From: Betaproteobacteria bacterium
GTDB taxonomy: Bacteria > Pseudomonadota > Gammaproteobacteria > Burkholderiales > Casimicrobiaceae
Reading direction: 5' to 3'
Assembly: GCA_013298695.1 (NCBI GenBank)
Contig: JAAFIS010000008.1
Coordinates: forward strand, 123,225-187,224
Length of the DNA: 64,000 bases
Shown: positions 54,780 to 63,282 of the stretch, piece after piece
Layout of the letters: the number at the start of each line of letters is the position of its first letter
Position numbering within the stretch: the first letter of the stretch is position 1
Notes under the pieces: generated by a model
Told to the model about the DNA's origin: nothing
The model's input: the letters and a program-made list of their open reading frames with translations, nothing else
The model's database searches: none
Position numbers and translations under genes: made by a program

Positions 54780-56222
54780 ATGAAGTTGTTCAAGAAAATT
54801 GTGTTGTGGTTAGCGGGCATCATCGCGACGCTCACGCTTGCCTTCATCGCGCTTCACATCTACTATCGATTGACACCGGTTGAGTTGAGCGACGAAGCAA
54901 AGACGTTGCTCAAGGAAACCGCGCACATGGCGCAGTTGACGGACAACGGGTATCGAATGCACGGATTGCTTGCGCCGGAGGGCATGGATCCGGTGGTGTA
55001 CGGGAAGTGCATTGAGAAGGTGCACGTTGAGCATGCGCAAGAGGCGCACGAGCTGCACAAACAGTATGAAAGTGATGCGATTCGAGATGCTGCCTTCAAA
55101 ACGTATAGCGAACGTTTGACCCAAAAAACGACGCAGTGCGCTAACGGAAGACCAGAGTTGCGCGGTTTACAGTCACCAGAGGCAGCTGGGAAAACCATGC
55201 TCGGCTTGCCGCTAAGCGCTTGGATCTTGGCTAGCACATCGCCGGATGGTTCGATCATCAAGAATCGCTGGCAAAGCGTGCTAGACGGTGGCGCGCGCGG
55301 ACACGGACCCGATCCAACAGTCGCAATCATTGCGTCTTATCAAACCCCCCTCGAACTTGAGCGGATCGCAATCGCCGAATTTGCAAAGAGTTGGGCCGAA
55401 GCTAAAAGCGATGTGGAAAAATTCGACGCATGGCACCGACTGGGTGTGCGCGTCGAGCCGTTGGTCAAATTTGCTGACGGTGTGCTGATTGAATCAATGA
55501 TTGCAACAGCGGCAGTTACCCGCCAGTTGCTCGCGATGCAAGCTGCGGTGAACGAATCGCCGCGACTTGGCGATGTGCTTGCGCGGGAAATGCATAGCTC
55601 GATCTCCGCTGTGAGTCGCCTCCCCAATGCAGTTGCGAATTCCATTGCCGCAGAGTTTCAGAGTGCGGTAGCGGTCAGCGCGGGAATGACGAAGGGTCAA
55701 TATGACGACCAAACCTACGCGCCGATATTCATCAACAAGATCGCTCGCTACGGCTTTGAGCAAAACGACACGCTAAATGTGTTCGCCATGGGACACAGAG
55801 ACGCGCAGCGCGCGATTCTGATGAAAAACAAACTGGACGTGAGTGGATCGCGTGTCGAAAAATTTGCCGCGAACTTGGGTTGTCCGGTATTCGGAGATTG
55901 GGCGTGGTTTTGTCTGCCGTTGGATCGGAACCCGTCTGGACGTGCAATGGCGCTGATAGCGCTTCCGTCGTATGGAACCTATGGTTCGCGCGCCTGGGAC
56001 GTAGTAAACCTTGCCGCAGCAACTCGATTGACAATCGAGGCTCGCCGTCGCGGATTGCAAGGTGACGCGCTTGCGCAATTCGTCGCGAACGCGCCTGCGG
56101 GCATGCGCGATGTGTACACAGAGAAACCGTTTTCATATGACGCGACGACGAAGAAGCTGAAGGTTGAATTGCGAACTAGGAGTACGGTACTTGGCGAAAA
56201 GTCGTATGAATTGTCGTTGTAG
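54780..56222 (+). CDS. Hypothetical membrane-anchored periplasmic protein
   Basis: 480 residues. One N-terminal membrane segment (FKKIVLWLAGIIATLTLAFI, then ALHIYY) and a long soluble part, probably periplasmic. No motif I recognise. It is rich in helices (EHAQEAHELHKQYESDAIRD, WAEAKSDVEKFDAWH) with a beta-rich tail (KKLKVELRTRSTVLGEKSYE). Composition and codon use look like the neighbours. It is monocistronic; a repeat hairpin (56233-56251) follows its stop. Confidence 0.7.
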   Translation: MKLFKKIVLWLAGIIATLTLAFIALHIYYRLTPVELSDEAKTLLKETAHMAQLTDNGYRMHGLLAPEGMDPVVYGKCIEKVHVEHAQEAHELHKQYESDAIRDAAFKTYSERLTQKTTQCANGRPELRGLQSPEAAGKTMLGLPLSAWILASTSPDGSIIKNRWQSVLDGGARGHGPDPTVAIIASYQTPLELERIAIAEFAKSWAEAKSDVEKFDAWHRLGVRVEPLVKFADGVLIESMIATAAVTRQLLAMQAAVNESPRLGDVLAREMHSSISAVSRLPNAVANSIAAEFQSAVAVSAGMTKGQYDDQTYAPIFINKIARYGFEQNDTLNVFAMGHRDAQRAILMKNKLDVSGSRVEKFAANLGCPVFGDWAWFCLPLDRNPSGRAMALIALPSYGTYGSRAWDVVNLAAATRLTIEARRRGLQGDALAQFVANAPAGMRDVYTEKPFSYDATTKKLKVELRTRSTVLGEKSYELSL

Positions 56223-56266
56223 ATAACGGCATGGCGCAATGAGATTGCGCCCTACAATTCGTGGGT

Positions 56267-56342
56267 GCCCCGGTAGCTCAGTGGATAGAGCGACCCCCTC
56301 CTAAGGGGTAGGTCGGACGTTCGATTCGTCTTCGGGGTGCCA
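56267..56342 (+). tRNA. tRNA-Arg (anticodon CCT)
   Basis: 76 bases that fold as a full cloverleaf: acceptor GCCCCGG / TCGGGGT, D arm GCTC...GAGC, anticodon stem ACCCC / GGGGT around loop CTCCTAA (anticodon CCT), T arm GGACG / CGTCT with loop TTCGATT, discriminator G, CCA encoded (56340-56342). Reads the rare codon AGG. Its CCA is part of the following perfect hairpin. Confidence 0.95.
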
Positions 56343-56384
56343 ATTGCTAGAAAAATGTCCGGGGGACATTTTTCTAGCAATTGG
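56340..56384. repeat. Perfect 21-bp palindrome beginning in the tRNA CCA
   Basis: Left arm ends AAAAATGTCC, loop GGG, right arm begins GGACATTTTT; together 21 complementary pairs with only 3 loop bases. It starts at the first C of CCA. The outer part is CAATTGCTAG / CTAGCAATTG. After it comes GGTCAAATTC, no T run, so it is not a normal intrinsic terminator. Confidence 0.8.
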
Positions 56385-56562
56385 GTCAAATTCAAATCGA
56401 TCCAGAGATTGCATCCGCATGCGGGTTATGGACGCGCCAGTGTGTCCTAAACGGTTCCAATGCGATTGCAACGTAATCGTTCGCGCGTAGCGCAAATCAG
56501 TCGAGAGTGAGCGTGCGAACGAGCGACCCCAGCCCAGCTCGCAATGCGCTAGCCTTTAGCCC

Positions 56563-58368
56563 ATGAACAAATACGTTGTTGAATTTGCTGACCCCGCCGG
56601 GCATTTGATCGATGTGACGATGATGATTTCGCAGCCGCAGGCGTCGCAATCCGTGTCGATGCCCGCCTGGATTCCCGGCTCGTACATGATTCGCGAATTC
56701 GCAAAAAACGTCGTGAACCTATCGGCTGAGCAGGCCAGTCGCGCGATCACGGTGACGAAGCTCGACAAAGCAACCTGGTCGCTCGATTGTGTCGCGAGTG
56801 CGCCAGTAACGATCCGCTATCGCGTTTACGCGTGGGATCGCTCAGTGCGCACAAACTACTTCGATCAGTCGCGCGGCTTTGTGAATCCGGCTGCATTGTT
56901 ACTTTGCAATGACGCCGCGCCAAATGCGCGCTGCAACGTGGAGATCGCTAAGCCAACATTCGCGGACGGCGTGGCTTGGAAAGTCGCGACCGCGATGAGT
57001 GCGGAGCGCGTTGATTCGCGCGGCTTCGGCGAGTATTTCGCAGCGGATTACGACGAGCTGATCGATCACCCGATTGAGTGCGCAGCGTTTGATGACTTCA
57101 CTTTTGAAGCGGGTGGCGTGCCGCATCGTTTTGTGATTTCGGGCAAGCATCGCGGTGATCTTGAACGTCTGAAAATCGATTCGCAAAAAATCTGTCAGGC
57201 GCACATCGATTTGTTTGGCGATAGCAAGCCGCCCTTCGATCAGTACGTCTTCCAGCTCCACGTCGTCGACGAAGGCTACGGCGGCTTAGAGCATCGCGCG
57301 AGCACTGCGCTCATTTGTCCACGCAACAACCTTCCGGTCAAAGGCGACGCCGCCATTGGCGAAGGCTATCTTGAATTGCTTGCATTAATCTCGCACGAAT
57401 ATTTCCACGCGTGGAACGTGAAGCGGATCAAACCCGCAGCGTTTATGACGCGCGACGGGGCGTACAACACCGCAAGCGAAAACTACACGCGACTGCTTTG
57501 GTTGTTTGAAGGCTTCACGAGTTATTATGATGAGCTAATGCTGGTGCGCGCAGGCCTCATTACGCACGACGATTACTTCAAGCTGATCGCGCGTCACATT
57601 ACGCAACTGCTGCGTACTCCCGGCCGCGCGGTGCAAAGCATCGCCGATTCAAGTTTTGACGCGTGGACCAAGTATTACCGGCAAGACGAAAACGCGCCGA
57701 ACGCGGTGGTCAGCTACTACCTTAAGGGCGGCTTGGTGGCGCTGCTTCTTGATTTGACCCTGCGCGCAGAAAAAAACGGTTCGCTGGATGACGTAATGCG
57801 TCACCTGTGGCGTGAATACGGCGCGGTGGGGCGCGGCGTGCCAGAAGACGCGTTTGCAGTGTTTGAGGCGGCAAGCGGCGCTGCGCTGCGTGCCTTTGAA
57901 CAAAAGTTCGTCAATGGCGTCGAGGAAATTGATTGGACAGGGGCGCTATCACCCGTGGGCTTGCGCTTCGACAAACGCCCGTCGCTGACTGCGGCTGACC
58001 GTGGCGGCGCATCGACGTCGCGCCTGGAAACTCATCTCCGCCAGTGGGGCATTGTTGTGAAAGAAGCGGGCGAGCCCGCTGCGCGCTACGTGTTTAGCGG
58101 CTCAGCTGCACACCAGGCAGGCCTCTGCGCAGGCGACCAGATCATCTCAATCGACGCGCTGCGTGCGACGCGGACGACGCTAGCGAAACATGTCTCGCGG
58201 CTCGCGGTGGGGGACCGGATCACGATTCATTTTTTCCGGCATGACGTTCACAAACAAACCGAACTTGTCGTACCAGAACCTCCGCTCGACGCTGCGAATA
58301 TCGCGGTTGCGCCGGCAGCGGACGAGGTGGTGACTGCGCGCCGGATCAGCTGGCTTTCTGGGCGTTAA
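56563..58368 (+). CDS. M61-family glycyl aminopeptidase with PDZ domain
   Basis: 601 residues, cytoplasmic (no signal). Zinc ligands H278 and H282 with catalytic E279 (HEYFHAWN) and E316 (FEGFTSYYDE); VVDEGYGGLEHRASTALICP is a family motif. The last 110 residues hold a PDZ-like domain (RYVFSGSAAHQAGLCAGDQI). The N-terminal 160 residues match the M61 beta domain. Cleaves N-terminal Gly or Ala residues from peptides. Family length is normal. Confidence 0.92.
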   Translation: MNKYVVEFADPAGHLIDVTMMISQPQASQSVSMPAWIPGSYMIREFAKNVVNLSAEQASRAITVTKLDKATWSLDCVASAPVTIRYRVYAWDRSVRTNYFDQSRGFVNPAALLLCNDAAPNARCNVEIAKPTFADGVAWKVATAMSAERVDSRGFGEYFAADYDELIDHPIECAAFDDFTFEAGGVPHRFVISGKHRGDLERLKIDSQKICQAHIDLFGDSKPPFDQYVFQLHVVDEGYGGLEHRASTALICPRNNLPVKGDAAIGEGYLELLALISHEYFHAWNVKRIKPAAFMTRDGAYNTASENYTRLLWLFEGFTSYYDELMLVRAGLITHDDYFKLIARHITQLLRTPGRAVQSIADSSFDAWTKYYRQDENAPNAVVSYYLKGGLVALLLDLTLRAEKNGSLDDVMRHLWREYGAVGRGVPEDAFAVFEAASGAALRAFEQKFVNGVEEIDWTGALSPVGLRFDKRPSLTAADRGGASTSRLETHLRQWGIVVKEAGEPAARYVFSGSAAHQAGLCAGDQIISIDALRATRTTLAKHVSRLAVGDRITIHFFRHDVHKQTELVVPEPPLDAANIAVAPAADEVVTARRISWLSGR

Positions 58369-58728
58369 TCTGACCGATCGGTAGCAAACGTTAGTGAGCC
58401 CCAATTTAATCCGGCAAAAAGGTAAAAAATAGCAATTATCGAAAACGTAAGCTAATCCGCTAGCCGCCCTGTTATTAAAGTAGTTTATTGAAAGCGCCGA
58501 AAATCCGCGCGCACACAACGTGCTTGCGTCAAACAGTTCCGCACAATGTTGCTAAATTGTTCAGATTTGCCGTGCTTGCCTTACACTTCATGACGTTGGC
58601 ATAAATTGCATCGATTGGCTCTAGCGCTGATCCCTCGCAAACCTTTTTGTCAGCGCTTGGGCGTTCACGGGAATCGCACTCACGCAGCATCCCGTGCGAC
58701 ACAAAGACACAAGGTCGGAGGGAAATCC
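58369..58728. other. Intergenic region upstream of the DUF1800 cluster
   Basis: 360 bases, AT-rich in the left half, with a degenerate CCCAATT copy (GCCCCAATTTAATCCGGC at 58398-58415). A frame from 58606 reads into the DUF1800 gene, but its first 41 residues (MHRLALALIPRKPFCQRLGV...) lack a plausible export signal. No certain promoter. Confidence 0.5.
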
Positions 58729-61119
58729 ATGCGGTTACATCACACTTTCGCGCTTTTCACTGCGGTGGGCGCATTTGCGCTCGTTCAGAACGCGCATTCT
58801 CAAGTCACCAATTGCCCGTTTAACTTCAGCGAAGCCTCCCCCACAGGCAGCGCAGACGCCCTGCGCGACAGCGTAGTGCTGCTGCGATTTGCGCGAAAAA
58901 TCACGGGTGCCGCGCTAGTCGCCGGAACCGGGCTCAATCAAGCCACTGTCGAAGCGAACTTCGCGAAGCCAGCGGTCATGGCGCAGCTTGACCTCAACGG
59001 CAACGGCGTTTTTGATGAAGATGATGCGATGATCATCTCGCGCATCACACTTGGGTATCGCGAAAACGTCTGGTACACGCCGTCGCTGCCAACAACAAAC
59101 CTCGGTAGCAACTACGCATCGCGAACCGTTGCTTCCAGCATCAAAAAATTCGTTGATTCGGGCTGTGCTGGTGCGTCAATGCCTTCGCTAACCGCTGATC
59201 AAATCGCCGCATCGCGCTTTCTGATGCAGGCGACGTTCGGCCCCAGCATGAACGAAATCTCAGCGTTTCTTAATCTCGGAGCGAACCACGCTGCACGTCG
59301 TACGGCGTGGCTGAATTCGCAAACCGCTGCTCGCACCGGAGAGAAGCATTTTCAGTACCTGATGGCGCGCAAGGCTCAGTTTGACGCGATCACGCAAAAC
59401 TTTGGCAACGAGATAACTCGCGAGGCATTTTGGAAGCAGGCGCTAAAAAACGATGATCAACTGCGTCAGCGCATGGCATTTGCACTTTCGCAGATCGTGG
59501 TGGTTTCGTCTAACGGCGGCTCCAACGATCCGTTTGAACTAGCAGCGTATTTGGATGTCTTGGCGGACAACGCTTTCGGTAACTACCGCGAAATCTTGAA
59601 ACGCATTGCGCTGTCTCCCGCGCAAGGGCGATATCTAAGTCACCTTCGCAACGACGGGCAGAGTACGAATCCGAACGAGAACTTCGCACGGGAAATACTG
59701 CAGTTGTTCGCGATTGGATTGTTCGAACTCGATGCGAATGGTGAAAAGGTGCTTCTCAGCGGCGCGCCAAAACCTTCGTATGACGAAAATATCGTTAAGG
59801 GTTTCGCAAAAATTTTTACAGGCTTCGCAATGGACGATCCCTACTGCAAGGTAGGCGACCCGGGTTGGGGAATCGATCTGAGCGCGTCGCCTATTCTTTG
59901 TAAAGACGGCTACGGTGACACACATCCGTCATGGAACTGGGAACCTGGTAGAGATGACTTAGGCCCAAACTTCCCGCCTGTATTGGCGGGCTGGGCGCGT
60001 TCCATGATCGCTTTTCCAGGTCGTCATAGCGCGCAGAGCAAACAATTGCTTAGGTACGGCCCGTATGCAGGTTCGGTCGCTGCTTGCAGCGCGGCGATTG
60101 CATTGGCGAGCGCTCCAACCAACCCAGGGCTTCTTGCCGCGCCAGACGTTTCGGGTTCGACCATTTCGCGCACTAAGGTAAGCGTTGCACAAGCGAACGC
60201 GGCGCTCGAAGCCGGACTCGACAATATCTTCTGTCATCCGAACGTCGGACCGTTTGTCTCGAAGCATCTCATTAAGTTTTTCGTGACATCAAACCCGACG
60301 CCAGGGTACGTGGGCCGGGTCACTGCAGTGTTTAACAATAACGGCAGCGGTGTGCGCGGTGACATGAAAGCAGTCATCAACGCAATCCTCACCGATGTTG
60401 AGGCAGCTTCGCCCGCAACAGCGCCGGGCTTAACGTTCGCAAAATTCGGGAAACTTCGCGAGCCGATGATCCGATACGGGCACATCTTGCGCGCGTTCAA
60501 CGCAACCAAGTCAAATGGTCGCTATGAGTTTCACTACGGACAAGACAGCCCTGAGTACGGAATCAATCAAGCACCGTTGCAGTCGCCAACTGTATTTAAC
60601 TACTACAACCCTGAGTTCGCGCCACCAGGGCATATTTCAGCTGCAAACGCGATCGGTCCTGAGTTTGAAATTACCACGACCACCTCAATTGCGGCTACCC
60701 AGAATAACTATGGGAACATCGTAGCGTCGAGCACCGGCTCAAACACGGCCGGAGATCCCGGAAATCTATTCCGGCAGGGCGGCGTGGTCTTTATCGATGA
60801 TTACCGAACGGGACCGGATTGCAATGGAACGGCGGGCGCTAAGGATTGTTTGCTGTCTGATTTCAGCGATCTCTACAGCTTAGAACGCAGCACGATTGAG
60901 ATGTTCAACTACATCAACTTGGTTTTGCTAGGTGGTACTCTCACCGATACCAATCGCGCGAGCCTTGCGTCTGCGCTTGATGCGGCATACCCTGGGGCGA
61001 CGTTAGCGCTAAATCCGTCAGCGACGCAAATTCGCGATTGGCAGAATCGCCGACGCGATCGGGTGAAGGGCGCATTGTGGCTCGCCGTTCATGTCCCTGA
61101 GTTTCAAATTCAACGATAA
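58729..61119 (+). CDS. Secreted DUF1800 protein with N-terminal dockerin-like module
   Basis: 796 residues. Signal peptide MRLHHTFALFTAVGAFALVQ (to about residue 25), mature start VTNCPFNF. Residues about 28-155 repeat the CPFN/dockerin-like module of the G8 protein (AQLDLNGNGVFDEDDAMIIS, GCAG at its end). The rest is DUF1800, opening with SRFLMQATFGPSMNEISAFL and containing QLRQRMAFALSQIVVV, NEISREAFW-like helices and GYRPPTVFNYYNPEF-type sequence (here LQSPTVFNYYNPEF). DUF1800 is often paired with DUF1501, as here (15 bases downstream). GGAGGGAAAT precedes the ATG at 58729. Function unknown. Confidence 0.88.
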   Translation: MRLHHTFALFTAVGAFALVQNAHSQVTNCPFNFSEASPTGSADALRDSVVLLRFARKITGAALVAGTGLNQATVEANFAKPAVMAQLDLNGNGVFDEDDAMIISRITLGYRENVWYTPSLPTTNLGSNYASRTVASSIKKFVDSGCAGASMPSLTADQIAASRFLMQATFGPSMNEISAFLNLGANHAARRTAWLNSQTAARTGEKHFQYLMARKAQFDAITQNFGNEITREAFWKQALKNDDQLRQRMAFALSQIVVVSSNGGSNDPFELAAYLDVLADNAFGNYREILKRIALSPAQGRYLSHLRNDGQSTNPNENFAREILQLFAIGLFELDANGEKVLLSGAPKPSYDENIVKGFAKIFTGFAMDDPYCKVGDPGWGIDLSASPILCKDGYGDTHPSWNWEPGRDDLGPNFPPVLAGWARSMIAFPGRHSAQSKQLLRYGPYAGSVAACSAAIALASAPTNPGLLAAPDVSGSTISRTKVSVAQANAALEAGLDNIFCHPNVGPFVSKHLIKFFVTSNPTPGYVGRVTAVFNNNGSGVRGDMKAVINAILTDVEAASPATAPGLTFAKFGKLREPMIRYGHILRAFNATKSNGRYEFHYGQDSPEYGINQAPLQSPTVFNYYNPEFAPPGHISAANAIGPEFEITTTTSIAATQNNYGNIVASSTGSNTAGDPGNLFRQGGVVFIDDYRTGPDCNGTAGAKDCLLSDFSDLYSLERSTIEMFNYINLVLLGGTLTDTNRASLASALDAAYPGATLALNPSATQIRDWQNRRRDRVKGALWLAVHVPEFQIQR

Positions 61120-61134
61120 ACGACGGGGTTGCAT

Positions 61135-63192
61135 ATGAGCTTTGAAAACGACAACAACCGCCGCGAGTTCTTGAAGACTGCTGCGGCATTCGGCATCACC
61201 GGTAGCGCAATCACGTTTGACGCTCTAAACAATATCGCTGTGGCGGCGGCACCTATCGGCGGGCCAGGAACCGCTGAAGTAGGTGCTGATTACAAAGCGA
61301 TCGTTTGCGTGTATTTCTATGGCGGACAAGATCATTCAAATGTTTTGATTCCGTGGCTTGACGGCAACGCCGCTGGCACCGGCACGGCGGCGACAAACTA
61401 CGAGTACACCGCCTACGCGTACTGGCGATCCAACTTTGATTCGACAGACAGCGCTCGCAAAGTACAGAGCATGCTGCCCACGACCGGCAACCTGTCTTAC
61501 GCGCGTACGACGATTCCCATGAATACTGCGGTTCCGCCAGGGCCGTTAGTTCCGGGCATGGTTACGTTGTCCTCGTCAACGATCCCAGCGAGCACAACAA
61601 ATGCTCTCACGGGGACCCCTGCGCCGACCGCTGGTGGATGGACCACTAACACCTACGGACGCCAGTTTGCGATGAACCCCTGCTACAGCGAGCTGCGCAG
61701 CCTGTATGCAGCGGGTGATCTTGCCATCATCGCGAATGTTGGACCGCTGTTGTCAAAAGTGAAGCGACACGATTGGTTTCGTGACACGCACGGGCCGCTG
61801 CCAGTGAACCTCTATTCCCATGATGATCAGACCAAAGGCTGGATGAGCGGAACGTCAGGAGTGGCCAACCCGAACGTTGGGATTGGCGGACGAATTGCGA
61901 ACCATCCTTCAATTGTTGCGTTCAATCAGGCGGGTGGGCTTGACGCAAAAGTGGCGACCCAGATTTCAATTAACGGCACTAACACTTTCATGCTGACCGA
62001 GTCTGGCGCCGCTTCCGTGGCAATTCCCTACCAGATGGGTTACGGCTCGATCGGACGACTGCAGACGTCAGGCACGCCGGCCGTGACGACTTGCAACACG
62101 TCTTCGTCGTATATCTCGGCGAACCCTGGGCAGGCCTACTGCTTGCAAGGCGGGCCCGTCCGACTCAGCAGTGGTTACTCATGGAACACGCCTTTGATCG
62201 GCGCCGTGGCAGCTCGCTACTCGGCGACTGCCGAGGGCGTTTCGATCTATCACGATCAATGGCGCCAAACGATGCGGCAGTCGATTGATACGGAGCTCGC
62301 AATCAGTGCGGCTTTCATCGCTTCGCCAATAAGCGAAAATGTGCTGGAGCCGTTTGTCGCGGTGGACAATTACAACGGCAGCACGAATCAGCTTGCTCGG
62401 CAATTGCGCATGGTGGCCTCAATGATTCGCGCGAGTAATCAACTCGGACCTAATCCAACGACGCCTATCAAGCGTCAGATTTTTTTCGTGGGAATTGGCG
62501 GATTTGATACACACGGTACTGAGTTCTGGGATAACAACACCGAAATCAACCGGATGATTAGCCTATCGCTGAGCGCGTTCAGCACCTCATTGAAACGTAT
62601 CCAAATTCGCGACGCTGCTGGCACTGGTTACTTGGCAGGTTCTGCCTGGGATCGAGTTACGACCTTTACGATGAGTGAATTCGGTCGAACGCTAGATTCG
62701 AACAACGACGGATCAGATCACGGTTGGGGCAATTTCCAAATGGTGATGGGCGGAGCGGTCAAAGGCGGCAATATTTATGGCAACAACCATAACGTAGCGG
62801 CTGCCGACATCCCTGATGATCAGTCGCGTCCAGGCGCGAAGGACTCTCGTTTCATGCGAGAGGACTTAACAGCGGGGGCTGTACCGCGCATTGGTGTGCC
62901 GCCTTTATGGTGGCAAAACAACGGGACGCAAGGAACAACGTTATACGGTGGAAAGTGTGAAATGCTTGCAGTCCCCGGAATTCCAAGCACTTACAAAATT
63001 TATCTCAACCACTCACTAGATCGCGGTGAATTGCTGCCGACGACTGCGAGCGATGCGATGGTTGGCACCATCGCAAAATGGTTCGGTATACCGACGGCAT
63101 CCATCGCCGGATCAACGCCAGGAAACTATGTGTTCCCGACGCTCTATGGAGTTCATGGTGGCGACTGGGATATCGGTTTTATGAAGCCCTGA
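61135..63192 (+). CDS. DUF1501 protein with twin-arginine signal
   Basis: 685 residues. The Tat motif is NNRREFLKTAAAFGITGSAI at 8-27. Then the sulfatase-like DUF1501 fold: ADYKAIVCVYFYGGQDHSNV, LIIANVGPLL-like ANVGPLLSKVKRHDWFRDTH, FVGIGGFDTHGTEFWDNNTE and TFTMSEFGRTLDSNNDGSDHGWGN, which hold the metal-binding Asp/His pattern of alkaline-phosphatase-superfamily proteins. Probably exported folded. Its partner is the DUF1800 gene just upstream, which likely shares its mRNA. Confidence 0.9.
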   Translation: MSFENDNNRREFLKTAAAFGITGSAITFDALNNIAVAAAPIGGPGTAEVGADYKAIVCVYFYGGQDHSNVLIPWLDGNAAGTGTAATNYEYTAYAYWRSNFDSTDSARKVQSMLPTTGNLSYARTTIPMNTAVPPGPLVPGMVTLSSSTIPASTTNALTGTPAPTAGGWTTNTYGRQFAMNPCYSELRSLYAAGDLAIIANVGPLLSKVKRHDWFRDTHGPLPVNLYSHDDQTKGWMSGTSGVANPNVGIGGRIANHPSIVAFNQAGGLDAKVATQISINGTNTFMLTESGAASVAIPYQMGYGSIGRLQTSGTPAVTTCNTSSSYISANPGQAYCLQGGPVRLSSGYSWNTPLIGAVAARYSATAEGVSIYHDQWRQTMRQSIDTELAISAAFIASPISENVLEPFVAVDNYNGSTNQLARQLRMVASMIRASNQLGPNPTTPIKRQIFFVGIGGFDTHGTEFWDNNTEINRMISLSLSAFSTSLKRIQIRDAAGTGYLAGSAWDRVTTFTMSEFGRTLDSNNDGSDHGWGNFQMVMGGAVKGGNIYGNNHNVAAADIPDDQSRPGAKDSRFMREDLTAGAVPRIGVPPLWWQNNGTQGTTLYGGKCEMLAVPGIPSTYKIYLNHSLDRGELLPTTASDAMVGTIAKWFGIPTASIAGSTPGNYVFPTLYGVHGGDWDIGFMKP

Positions 63193-63282
63193 CGCGATTA
63201 GAAGTTTCAGTGATAGAACACCATCATTTGCGCGGATGAATCTCTCGAGTTGATGATTTCTGTCAAGGTTTGGAGTAGTAAG

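Larger units (their letters stand above)
56223..56562. other. Intergenic region with repeat hairpin, tRNA and long palindrome
   Basis: From left: GGCGCAAT-gag-ATTGCGCC (56233-56251), a perfect 8-bp stem of a repeat type with flanking CCCTAC; the tRNA-Arg; the 21-bp stem (56340-56384); then about 180 bases up to the peptidase gene in which I see no gene. Confidence 0.7.
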
